Of a stretch of DNA of 38,760 bases, positions 8,024-17,000 are shown piece after piece. How positions within the stretch are numbered: the first letter of the stretch is position 1; each line of letters begins with the position of its first letter. The notes beneath the pieces are model-generated. The model was not told where the DNA came from. It made no database searches and saw nothing but the letters and a program-made list of their open reading frames with translations. This DNA comes from Acidimicrobiales bacterium (GTDB taxonomy: Bacteria; Actinomycetota; Acidimicrobiia; Acidimicrobiales; SZUA-35): assembly GCA_020629695.1 (NCBI GenBank), contig JAHDCV010000014.1, positions 24,098-62,857 on the forward strand, in the 5' to 3' direction. The translations under genes were made by a program, and so were the position numbers.

Positions 8024-8902
8024 TCACGCCGTGGCGGGCACGGACCGTGAGGCGTTGGTCGCGATGGCGTCGATGATCTCCGCCAGGCGCGGCAGCGGCA
8101 GATCGTGGGCCATGTCGTTGAACATCAACAGGCGAGATCCGGGCACGGCCTCGGCGGTGGCCATGCCTCCGGAGGGCATCACCAGGAGGTCCTGCATGCC
8201 GTGGATCACGAGCGTGGGCGCCGCGATCGAGCCGAGAGCCTCGGTCCGATCCGGGGTGTTGATGATGGCCATCGTCTGACGGGACACCCCGATCGGGCGG
8301 TAGCTGCGTTCCTGCTCGGCCCGGATCCTGGCCGCGGCGTACTCCGGATCGAAGTGCGGGCCCGAGATGGCCTTCCAGATCGTCATGGCGGCGTCGAACC
8401 GCTTCGTCGGGTCGCGGTCGATGCGGGCGTAGGTCGGCAGCAACGACGCCGACATCCGCCCGACGCGCCGGCTCCCGGTCGTCGACATGATCGAGCAGAG
8501 GCTCCGCACCGCCTCCGGGTGCTCGATCGCCATGATCTGGGCGATCATTCCACCCATCGAGACCCCGACGACGTGTGCCGAGTCGATCCCGAGAGCGTCG
8601 AGCAGCCCGGCGGCATCGTCGGCCATGTCGGTGAGGGTGTAGCCGGGATCGGGGGCGCGACCCCGCAGCAGGGCCTTGGCCTGGGCCCGCGGGGTCATCG
8701 CCGGTGCGGTGAACTCGGTCGAGAGCCCGGCATCGCGGTTGTCGAACCGGATCACCTCGAAACCCTCGGCGACCAACCCGTCGACGAACTCGGAGGGCCA
8801 TGACGTCAGCTGGCCCGCCAGGCCCATCACGAGCAGGAGGGGTTCGCCGGATCCCGACCGTTCGTACTCGAGCGTGACACCGTTCACCTGGACTGCGGCC
8901 AT
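8024..8902 (-). CDS. Alpha/beta hydrolase
   Basis: A 292-residue single-domain alpha/beta hydrolase. The nucleophile elbow is GVSMGG (S115), the acid lies in HGMQD (D238) and the histidine in MAHDLP (H266), giving a complete triad. The oxyanion region is VMGLAG near 25, and the sequence FDNRDAGLS near 53-61 is typical of the haloperoxidase/esterase-like branch. The substrate cannot be told. It is divergent from the amidase gene. A TAGCGT box (minus strand, 8914-8909) sits 6 nt before the ATG with no Shine-Dalgarno, which suggests a leaderless transcript. A hairpin follows the stop. Confidence 0.85.
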   Translation of the reverse strand: MAAVQVNGVTLEYERSGSGEPLLLVMGLAGQLTSWPSEFVDGLVAEGFEVIRFDNRDAGLSTEFTAPAMTPRAQAKALLRGRAPDPGYTLTDMADDAAGLLDALGIDSAHVVGVSMGGMIAQIMAIEHPEAVRSLCSIMSTTGSRRVGRMSASLLPTYARIDRDPTKRFDAAMTIWKAISGPHFDPEYAAARIRAEQERSYRPIGVSRQTMAIINTPDRTEALGSIAAPTLVIHGMQDLLVMPSGGMATAEAVPGSRLLMFNDMAHDLPLPRLAEIIDAIATNASRSVPATA

Positions 8903-8908
8903 GCCGCG

Positions 8909-8914
8909 ACGCTA
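8909..8914 (-). promoter_or_regulatory. Candidate -10 box (TAGCGT) for a leaderless hydrolase transcript
   Basis: TAnnnT six bases before the ATG, no ribosome-binding site between. A matching -35 is not clear. Confidence 0.35.
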
Positions 8915-9018
8915 GCGGCTCGGTCCACCCGTCTCGTCTGCCCGCCGCCCCGCCCGGACCGGGTTCGCCGGCGACGTCACGAGCAGGACCCGAGAAGACC
9001 GGGCCCGAGGTCGGCCAC

Positions 9019-9024
9019 TACGGT
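9019..9024 (+). promoter_or_regulatory. Candidate -10 box (TACGGT) for a leaderless amidase transcript
   Basis: TAnnnT six bases before the ATG at 9031, no Shine-Dalgarno between. The -35 region is weak. Confidence 0.35.
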
Positions 9025-9030
9025 TCGGCG

Positions 9031-10440
9031 ATGACCGATCAGCCGTGGACCGGAGACGCCGTCTCGCTCGTCGAAGCCTTCCGCAGGGGCGAGCGCAGCC
9101 CCGTGGAGGAGATGTCGGCGACGCTCGCCGCGATCGAGCGGTCGGAGTTGAACGCCGTGTCGTTCGTCGATGCCGAGCGTGCCTCGGCCGGGGCGGCTGG
9201 TGCGGATCTCTCGCTGCCGTTCGGCGGGGTGCCGTTCGGGGTGAAGGAGTTGGACCGGGTCGCCGGGTGGCCCGACACCGGTGCGTCGCTGGCCCTCGCC
9301 GACCGGGTGGCGGACACGACCGACACGAAGATCGCCCGGTTCGCCGAGGCCGGTGGGGTGCCGTTCGGGCTCACCACGTCGTCCGAGTTCGGTGGGGTGA
9401 ACCAGACCTGGACTCGCCTGAACGGCGCGACCCACAACCCGTGGCAGCCGGGTCGGACTCCGGGAGGGTCGTCCGGAGGCTCCGCCGCGGGGGTGGCCGG
9501 CGGCTTGTTCACGATCGCGACCGGTGGTGATGGCGGCGGGTCCATCCGGATCCCGGCCGGATTCTGCGGACTGGTCGGCTTGAAGTGCACGTGGGGGCGG
9601 ATCCCGCGTGGTCCGGTGGTCGGACCCGGCAACCTCACGGCCGTTCCGGGTGTGTTGACGCGGTCGGTCCGCGACACCGCTCGCTGGTTCGACAACGTCA
9701 ACGGCTTCGATCGTCGGGACCCGTTGAGCCTTCCGAGGGTCGACGGCTGGGAGGCGGGCCTCGGGACGCTCGGCGACGACGTCCGCGGGCTGACCGTCGC
9801 CGTCGTGCCGGAGTTCGCGGGCAGCATCGTGGCCGACGAGACGGTCGAGCTGGTGCTCGAAGCGGCGGGTTGGCTGATCGACGAGGCGGGACTGACCCGG
9901 GTCGACCTCGATCCCGTCATCCCCCGCAGCGGCGGCGCGTGGTCGGCGACCGGGGGGCTGGGGTTGCTCGCCGCACTCGGCGATCGGTATCCGGACGGTG
10001 TCGATCAGCTGACCCGGTTGATGGAGCTCGGCGTCCGGGCGACGGTCGAACACTACGACGCCCACGTCGCCGTACAGGCCGAGCGGACCCGGATCGAGTT
10101 GAACGAGGCGATGGCGGCGATGTTCGACGAGGTCGATCTGGTGATCACCGCGACCAACCCGCACACGGCGTTCGACGCCGAGGGTCGGCTCCCCACGGAC
10201 TTCGGCGGGAAGCCGGCCAAACCGATCAACAACGGCGCGTTGACGATTCCGTCGAACATCTACGGGAACCCGGCGATCTCGATCCCGATCGGGAGTGGAT
10301 CCGATGGCCTGCCGGTCGGGGTCCAGGTGCTCGCCGGGCACCATCGCGAGCCGATCCTGCTCGAACTCGCCCACCTGGTCGAGCAGGGGCGGCCGTGGCC
10401 CCTCGTGGCCCCGGCCGATCGAGGCCGACTCAGTCGGTGA
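9031..10440 (+). CDS. Amidase-signature family hydrolase
   Basis: A 469-residue enzyme of the amidase signature family, which hydrolyses carboxamide bonds with a Ser-cisSer-Lys triad. Visible parts are GVKELD (K72), the glycine/serine-rich PGGSSGGSAAG with S147 as the cis-serine, and GGGSIRIPAGFCG with S171 as the nucleophile; the 24-residue spacing of the two serines matches the family. Length is normal. The C-terminal IPIGSGSDGLPVGVQVL is also typical. The substrate is unknown and there is no GatB or GatC nearby, so a role as GatA is unlikely. Its 3' end overlaps the end of the convergent PabB-PabC gene by 11 bp. Confidence 0.88.
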   Translation: MTDQPWTGDAVSLVEAFRRGERSPVEEMSATLAAIERSELNAVSFVDAERASAGAAGADLSLPFGGVPFGVKELDRVAGWPDTGASLALADRVADTTDTKIARFAEAGGVPFGLTTSSEFGGVNQTWTRLNGATHNPWQPGRTPGGSSGGSAAGVAGGLFTIATGGDGGGSIRIPAGFCGLVGLKCTWGRIPRGPVVGPGNLTAVPGVLTRSVRDTARWFDNVNGFDRRDPLSLPRVDGWEAGLGTLGDDVRGLTVAVVPEFAGSIVADETVELVLEAAGWLIDEAGLTRVDLDPVIPRSGGAWSATGGLGLLAALGDRYPDGVDQLTRLMELGVRATVEHYDAHVAVQAERTRIELNEAMAAMFDEVDLVITATNPHTAFDAEGRLPTDFGGKPAKPINNGALTIPSNIYGNPAISIPIGSGSDGLPVGVQVLAGHHREPILLELAHLVEQGRPWPLVAPADRGRLSR

Positions 10441-12226
10441 TGATCCTGACCGGGACCCAGCCACGAACCGAGTTGACCATGAACGCTGCATCGGCCCGGT
10501 CCAGGTCGCCCAGGGTGAGCACCCGCTCGCTGACCTTGTCGTAGGCGAGGAGCTCGGCCCGGAGGGTGCCGGGGAGCAGGCCGGCATCGTGGTGCGGCGT
10601 CACCAGTTGTCCATCGATCTCGAGCACGAGGTTGCCGATGGTGGTCTCGCAGAGCTCGCCGCGTTCGTTGACGAGCACGACGTCCGGGGCGTCGGGGAAG
10701 CGGGCGCGGGCGGCGTCGTAGCGCGATCGCTCGGTGGTCTTGTGTCGGAGCCACGGGTCGTCGGAACGCACCGGGACGGGATCGATCGGCAGCGCCCAGA
10801 GCCCACCTCGGCCGACCGGGTCGGGGCGTGGCCGATGGTCGACGTCGACCGCGCCTGATCGGTCGACGCGGAGCCGCAGCACCCCAGCGCCGAGCTCGGT
10901 CGACTCCTGCCGGAGACGGTCGGTGAGCACGAGGCGGTCGACGGGAACGCCGAGGCTCAGCGCGGCGTCACAGAGGCGGTCGATGTGTTCATGGGCCAGG
11001 ATCGGATCGCCGTGGGCGACGGCGATCGTCTCCAACAGTTCGAATCTGCCGGCGGCGGCATCGAGCACCCGCGCCTTGGTGTGGGCCTCGGCCCACTCGT
11101 CGTCGTTGTCGGAGTCCCAGACGATGCCGCCTCCGACGCCGTAGGTCGCGGTGCCGCGGTCGAGGTCGATCCAGGCGGTTCGGATGGCGACGTTCAGCTC
11201 GAGCCACCCGTCGGGTGAGATGACACCCGCTGCGCCGCAGTAGACGCCGCGCCCGTCCGGCTCGAGCTCGGTGATGATCCGGCTGGTCGAGTACTTCGGT
11301 GCGCCCGTGATCGAGGCCGCGGGGAACGTCGCCTCGAGGAGTTCGACGAGGCCGACATCGGTGTCGCAGACGACCCGCGAGACCATCTGGTGCACGGTGG
11401 GGTAGTGCTCGATGTCGTGGAGTGCGGTCACTCGAACCGAGCCGATCTCGGCGATCCGGCCGAGATCGTTGCGCATCATGTCGCAGATCATCGTGTTCTC
11501 GGCGCGGTCCTTGATCGACGCCGCCAGCTCGTCGGCCAGGGCGGCGTCGAGCCGGGCATCGGGGTCGCGTCGACGGGTGCCCTTCATCGGGGCCGTTTCG
11601 ACCCGACGACCGTCGCGTCGAAGGAACAGTTCGGGTGATGCCGAACAGACCGCGGCGCCGTCGAGATCGAGGAAGAGCGCGTGGTCATGGACTCGGGAGG
11701 CGACGAGGTCTTCGAAGAGGCCGAGCGCGTCACCGCGGAACGCCGCATCCATCCGGAAGGTGTGATTCACCTGATAGGTGTCGCCGGCGGCGATGGCCGC
11801 ATGGATCCGGTCCAGCGCGATCCCGTAGCTCGAGCGATCGATCCGGGGCGTCCAGTCGCCGATGCGGTAGGGCCCACCGGGTGCCAGCGGACCGTCGATG
11901 GCGTGGTCGAAGAGGCCGAAACAGACGAGCGGAGTCCGGGCATCACGGTGTGCCTCGAGCCCACGGTCGAAGGCCGGCGTGGCGTCGTAGGAGATGAACC
12001 CGACCGCCCACCGCCCATTCGAGACCTCTGTTTCGAGCCGGTCGAGCGCGGGCATGACCTCGTCGAGTTCCCAGGCGATCACCTGGCCGACGGCGCCGTC
12101 GAACGACCACCAACCTCCGTCTGCCCGGCGCATCTGGGCTCGCTGAGGTCGCACGTTCGAGCGGTCGACGCCAGGCGCGGCGTCGTCGATGGCGAAGGGG
12201 GTCGGTGTGTCGTCGATCAAGCTCAC
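10430..12226 (-). CDS. pabBC: PabB-PabC fusion: aminodeoxychorismate synthase component I and 4-amino-4-deoxychorismate lyase
   Basis: A fusion of about 598 residues that should make p-aminobenzoate for folate. The PabB part (about 1-395) shows AAGDTYQVNHTFRM, SPELFLRRDGR, TAPMKGTRRR, MICDMMRNDLGR, FPAASITGAPK and CGAAGVISPDG. The lysine K215 in MKGT separates PabB from anthranilate synthase, which has alanine. The PabC part (about 400-598) shows the PLP lysine in HKTTERSRYD (K496), NERGELCETTIGNL and GLLPGTLR. A glutaminase (PabA) is not in the window. The start is uncertain: I use GTG 12226; GTG 12310 is also in frame, and neither has a good Shine-Dalgarno. The open frame beyond 12352 runs into the ACAD gene and is not coding. 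Confidence 0.88.
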   Translation of the reverse strand: MSLIDDTPTPFAIDDAAPGVDRSNVRPQRAQMRRADGGWWSFDGAVGQVIAWELDEVMPALDRLETEVSNGRWAVGFISYDATPAFDRGLEAHRDARTPLVCFGLFDHAIDGPLAPGGPYRIGDWTPRIDRSSYGIALDRIHAAIAAGDTYQVNHTFRMDAAFRGDALGLFEDLVASRVHDHALFLDLDGAAVCSASPELFLRRDGRRVETAPMKGTRRRDPDARLDAALADELAASIKDRAENTMICDMMRNDLGRIAEIGSVRVTALHDIEHYPTVHQMVSRVVCDTDVGLVELLEATFPAASITGAPKYSTSRIITELEPDGRGVYCGAAGVISPDGWLELNVAIRTAWIDLDRGTATYGVGGGIVWDSDNDDEWAEAHTKARVLDAAAGRFELLETIAVAHGDPILAHEHIDRLCDAALSLGVPVDRLVLTDRLRQESTELGAGVLRLRVDRSGAVDVDHRPRPDPVGRGGLWALPIDPVPVRSDDPWLRHKTTERSRYDAARARFPDAPDVVLVNERGELCETTIGNLVLEIDGQLVTPHHDAGLLPGTLRAELLAYDKVSERVLTLGDLDRADAAFMVNSVRGWVPVRIITD

Positions 12227-12351
12227 AGCACCCAACCCAACGTCGGACGGTTCGGAAAGGTTCCCGACCCGGGGCCCGGTGATGTTCGTCGATGAACGGG
12301 GTTTCGTCACGCGCGGTTCCCGCAGGACGAAACCGCTCGGCGAAGGGCAGC

Positions 12352-13968
12352 TCAGCCGTCGTTGTGGTTGGCCACCATGGAGCGGGCGATCACCTTGAGG
12401 CACAGCGTCTCGTCCGCGCCTTCGAAGATGCTCAGCACGCGAGCGTCGACGAACAGCCGCGACACGGTGTACTCCTCGGCATATCCCATGCCACCGTGGA
12501 TCTGGAGCGCCTCTCGGGTGACCCACTCCGCGGCCTTGCAGACGTAGGCCTTGATGAGCGTCGCTTCCATCTTGCCCTCGCCCTTGGCCATCATCCGGCC
12601 CACCTGATAGGCGAACTGGCGGCTGGCCTGGATGATCGCCGCCATCCGCCCGAGCTTGGCCCGGGTGAGTTGGTACTCGACGATGTTCTCGCCGAACACG
12701 ACGCGGTTCTGGGCGTAGTCGAGGGCCTCCTCGTAGGCGGCCTGCATCACGCCGACCGCGCGGGCTGCCGTCTGGAGACGGCCGTTCTCGAAGCCGGCCA
12801 TCTGGTAGTAGAAGCCACGCCCTTCACCGTCGGCTTCGCCGATGAGGTTCTCGGCGGGCACGAACCAGTTGTCGAAGGCGACCTCGTAGGAGTGCATGCC
12901 TCGGTAGCCGATGGTGTCGATCGGTCGCGCTTCCATCGTGCCCGTGCCGAAGCCGTGCTCGGCGGAGTTCACGAAGCCGTGGCCGTCGCCGCGCTCCTTG
13001 GGACAGATCAGGATGGAGAGGCCACGGTGCCCCTTGGTTCGATCCGGATCGGTTCGGGCCAGCACCATCAACACATCGGCGCGGGCGCCGAAGGTGCACC
13101 AGGTCTTGGTGCCGTTGATGATGAACCCGCTGCCGTCGTCGGTGCGGGTGGCGGTCACCTTCACTCCGGCGACGTCGGAGCCGTAATCGGGCTCGGTGAC
13201 GGCGACGGCGTTCATGATCTCGCCGGTGGCGAGTCGAGGGAGCCAGGCCTGCTTCTGCGCTTCGGTGCCGCCGGCTTCGAGCGCTCGGGCGAGGATCTCG
13301 GGCCGGGTGATGAGCGATCCGGCCGCGCCGAGCGAGCCGCGGGAGAGTTCCTCGGTGGCGATGACCATGCCGAAGTAGTCGGACTCGCCGCCGGTGGCGA
13401 ACCCGCCGTACTCCTCCGGGATCGAGAGGCCGAACAGGCCCATCTCGGCCAGACCCTGGATGAGATCCTCGGGGATGTCGGCGTTCTCCCGATGGATGTG
13501 CTCGGCGACCGGCACGACCTGATCCTCGGCGAACCGGCGGAAGGTGTCTTGGACGAGCTCGAAGTCGTCGTCGAGGTGGCGGTCGCCCTGGATCTCGGCG
13601 AAGGCGGCGAGCACCGCCGGGTCACGCCAGGTGCTCACGAACTCGCGTGCGCCGTCCAGGGCGTCGGGTTCGACACCCCAGTGTGACTCCCGGCCCCAGA
13701 GCTTGGCACCGAGGTCGGCGATGGCATCGGCGACGAAGATGCAGGTCAGGCCGCCCTCGTCGTCGCCCTTCGCCCCGTAGTCGAGCATCGAGCGCGCCGT
13801 CTCCACGGCGGCAGCAGCGTGGGCGAGGTCGTAGGCGAGGACCTGGTCCGCATCGACCGACCCGGTCTCGGCCAGACGGGCCGTCCCGGAGCGGACGATG
13901 CCCGCCGCGAGCTCGATGGCTTCGGCGGCGGTGGTGAGGTCGGGGTGGGGCGGTGTCGTCGCTGACAT
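12352..13968 (-). CDS. mcd: Acyl-CoA dehydrogenase with N-terminal extension, probably (2S)-methylsuccinyl-CoA dehydrogenase
   Basis: A 538-residue FAD enzyme. The first roughly 150 residues are a helical extension not found in ordinary 380-residue acyl-CoA dehydrogenases; methylsuccinyl-CoA dehydrogenase (Mcd) of the ethylmalonyl-CoA pathway is known for such an extension and similar length. The core contains AVAVTEPDYGSDVAG, TWCTFGARADVLM, IGYRGMHSYEVAF, GFENGRLQTAARA, IHGGMGYAEEY and IFEGADETLCL with E516 as candidate catalytic base. The ATG at 13968 starts MSATTPPHP; the longer frame runs into the hairpin at 14015-14048. A TACCGT box 8 nt before the ATG suggests leaderless expression. Other ethylmalonyl-CoA genes (ccr, ecm) are absent here, so the specific name rests on similarity recalled, not on context. 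Confidence 0.75.
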   Translation of the reverse strand: MSATTPPHPDLTTAAEAIELAAGIVRSGTARLAETGSVDADQVLAYDLAHAAAAVETARSMLDYGAKGDDEGGLTCIFVADAIADLGAKLWGRESHWGVEPDALDGAREFVSTWRDPAVLAAFAEIQGDRHLDDDFELVQDTFRRFAEDQVVPVAEHIHRENADIPEDLIQGLAEMGLFGLSIPEEYGGFATGGESDYFGMVIATEELSRGSLGAAGSLITRPEILARALEAGGTEAQKQAWLPRLATGEIMNAVAVTEPDYGSDVAGVKVTATRTDDGSGFIINGTKTWCTFGARADVLMVLARTDPDRTKGHRGLSILICPKERGDGHGFVNSAEHGFGTGTMEARPIDTIGYRGMHSYEVAFDNWFVPAENLIGEADGEGRGFYYQMAGFENGRLQTAARAVGVMQAAYEEALDYAQNRVVFGENIVEYQLTRAKLGRMAAIIQASRQFAYQVGRMMAKGEGKMEATLIKAYVCKAAEWVTREALQIHGGMGYAEEYTVSRLFVDARVLSIFEGADETLCLKVIARSMVANHNDG

Positions 13969-13976
13969 GGGGCGAG

Positions 13977-13982
13977 ACGGTA
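13977..13982 (-). promoter_or_regulatory. Candidate -10 box (TACCGT) for a leaderless acyl-CoA dehydrogenase transcript
   Basis: TAnnnT eight bases before the ATG on the minus strand, no Shine-Dalgarno between. Confidence 0.35.
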
Positions 13983-14014
13983 GTGCCCGCGCTAGCTGCG
14001 GGGCACATTCAGCA

Positions 14015-14048
14015 AGCACGTGGGCGGGGGTCGACCCGCCCACGTGCT
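14015..14048 (-). terminator. Strong hairpin after the giant secreted-protein gene
   Basis: AGCACGTGGGCGGG (14015-14028) and CCCGCCCACGTGCT (14035-14048) form a perfect 14-bp stem with a six-base loop, beginning 10 nt after the stop at 14059. It has no long T tract, but its length and position make it the clear transcription end of the 8-kb gene and it separates it from the acyl-CoA dehydrogenase. Confidence 0.8.
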
Positions 14049-14058
14049 CACCGGCGCA

Positions 14059-17000
14059 TCACTTGATCCGGATGTTGCTCGAATCGACCGTCGGACCGGC
14101 CTGGAGGACCACTGTGCCGCTCACCGTCTCGGTGATCGTCACGGTCAGCTCGTCCTCGTCGATGGCGTCGTTGCGGTCGAAGCTGGCGGAGACCGCCTCG
14201 ACCCTGATGCTCACCTCCACACCGTCGAGCACACCCGTGCCTTCGACGATGCCGCTGGCGCCGTCGACCACCATGAAGGTGAGGTCGTCGGTGCGGACGT
14301 CGATGCCGTCCTTGCCGGGTGTCTTGACCTGGATGTGGCCGTTGAGCCGCTGGTCGTTGCCGACGTAGTTGGGGTTGAACTGCACGTCGATCCGGCCGTG
14401 GCTCGGATGATCGATGCGGGCGTTGCCCGAGACCGACGACCCGTCCGGGTCGAACACGACGACCGAGACGGTCTCGGTGACGGTGACCCCCGAGCCGAGG
14501 AAGATCGTGGCCGTCACGTCGTAGATGCCGGCGAAGCCGTAGGTGTGGCTGCCGCTGGTTGCGTCGACGACGGTGCCGTCGCCCCAGTCGATCTCGACCC
14601 GATCGGCCGAGCCGCCGCTCACCACGACCGATGCCGTCACGTCACCATCGACGGCGAGCACGGTCGGGTCGACCGTGAGCGTCAGCGTCGGTGCCGGTTC
14701 GACCACGTAGGTGAACGTGCGTGTCGTCGTGTTGCCGGCCACGTCGGTCGCCGTCACCGTGAACGAGCCGCTCCCGGCCGTGGAGGTGTCGATCGGCGCG
14801 CCGTCGGCCACCGAACTCGAACACGTCACGGTGCCGGAGCCGGCGTCGCGACAGTCGTAGTCGACCTCGGCGAGTGCGCCGAAGGGAATCGAGATCGGCG
14901 TACCGCTGGCCACGACCGGTCCGGTCCGGTCGATCGGCACCACGAACGTCGACACCGTGCCGTCGGCGGCGGTGACGGAGACGATGTGCACGCCGTCGTC
15001 GACGATGGTCGTGCCCGTGACCGGCACCGGTGTGCCGTCGATGGTCACGGCGGTGGCACCGTCGACCGCGAGGTCGACCGGCCCGGTGTACCAGGCGTCG
15101 GTCTGTGGGCCGGTGAGATCGACGGTCACGCCACCTTCGCCGGGCGCCGGCGGTTCCGGGGCCTGCTCGGCCCGGTGGAGTGTGCCCTTGGAGGACGACA
15201 CCGACACGAGGCCGCTCGGCTCGACGGCCTGCACGAGGTACTCGACCTCGGTCGTGCCGGCGGGGACCGACCCGCCACCACTCCACGGGCTGCCGTTCAC
15301 GAGGTCGACGCTCTGCCAGTCGGTGGAGATGTCGGACCGGTAGAGCACGACGACCCGGGCCGCATCGAGGTTGTCCTCGAGGTCGACGATGAAGCCGACC
15401 GTGCCGTCCACGATCGCCGCCTGGACCTGCCGGATCACCGCAGCGTCCTGGTCGTCGGCGAGCGGATCGGTCGGATCGACGTAGAAGACCTCGTAGTCGA
15501 TGTCGTCGAAGAGGCGCTGGGTCCCGGTCTCGGCGTCGTACTGCCCGACGATGAGGTTCAGGTTCTGCGCTTCGATCGTGCGGCCGCCCGGATCCGGGTT
15601 GGGCCGCTCGTACGACGCCACGGCGGCGAAGGTCGAGGGGAACACGATGGTCGGGTCCTCGATCTCACCCTCCCGGGAGCTGTCGTCGATGATCGGCCGG
15701 GCGTAGGCCATGTCGGCGACGGTCACATCGGTCGAGGTCCAGTCGGTGATGATCGCACCCCGGGCGACCAGGCCGTCGACGGTGACGTCGATCGTGGTCA
15801 TCGGCTGGATCGGCCGGTAGTGGATCTCGAGGGTCTGACCGTCGACGCTCCAGTAGGAGCCGTGCACCGAGGTCTCCGGCGTGACGCTGATGGCGGCGAT
15901 GCCGCTGCCCGACGGCTGACCGGTGAAGGGGTCTTCACCGATCACGAGGTCGGTTTCCGGATCGTCGTCGCCCCCCAGGCCCGGCACCTTGTACATCGGC
16001 AGGCCGTAGGTGGTGAACTGCTGGATGACCTTCTCGTCGTAGACGCCGTACAGACCCGCACGTGCGTAGTAGTTCTGCAGCGACTCGACGACGGCCTGAC
16101 CGAGGGTCAGGTCGCCGTCGAGGGCCTGGGCCATGCCGACGATGAGCTCTTCGGTGAGGCCGATCGTGACCGTCTCGCCGTAGCCGTAGCCGGTGTTGCC
16201 GATGAGCGAACCGCCGGCACCGTTGAACGTCTGGGCCCAGTCGGCCGGCAGGCTCGGGCTGGAACCGATGGCGATGTCGGACACGCTGAGTGCGGCGTGG
16301 CACCCCATGGTGAACAACACGTTGCCGCTGAGGTCGGCCGTCGCTCCCGAGAGGTAGTTCTCGACGTCGGACACCTGGAACAGCGTGCTCTCGCCGTAAC
16401 TCGCCTCACTGCTCAGCTGTTCGGCTGCCGGGAGGGCCCGGGCGTAGTCGTAGTGGGCGTTCGCCGACACGAGTCGCGGCCCACCATCGGTGAGGAACGC
16501 GTTCTCCAGGTCGTCGTCGGACCAGGTCTCGGAGTTGATCTCGGTGGTCGCGAAGCCGTTCCGCTCCAGAGCGTCGGTCGTGGCGGCGGTGCCGTCGGCG
16601 AGGAAGTCGTACCCCGTCACGAGTGCACTCACGCCCGGGTCGAGTTCACCCTCGAAGGTGATGAACGTGTCGATCGCCGACTGGATGTCGCCGGCGTCCT
16701 CGACGAGACGGCCCACCGAGATCTCCGGCAGATACAGCAGCCGGTCGAGCCACGGGATCGGATCGGGATCGCCGTAGGGGGCGTCGGTCAGGATCTTGCT
16801 GGCCACGAAGGCGCCGTAGACGCCGGGGGCCTGGGTCGGCCCGAACTCGGCCGCGAAGGTCGACTCGTTGGCGTAGCCGGTCGCATCGGTCTGGCGATGG
16901 AACGGCAGCACGTCGTCGCCACCGACGATCGTCACGTACCGGAGCGACTCGTTGTCGGTCGCATAATCGACCACGAGCTCCCGGATGTCCTTGGCGATCG

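Noticed and set aside
12227-12526. Longer N-terminus of the PabB-PabC frame
   Set aside because: It overlaps the end of the acyl-CoA dehydrogenase gene on the same strand and is Arg-rich without PabB character.
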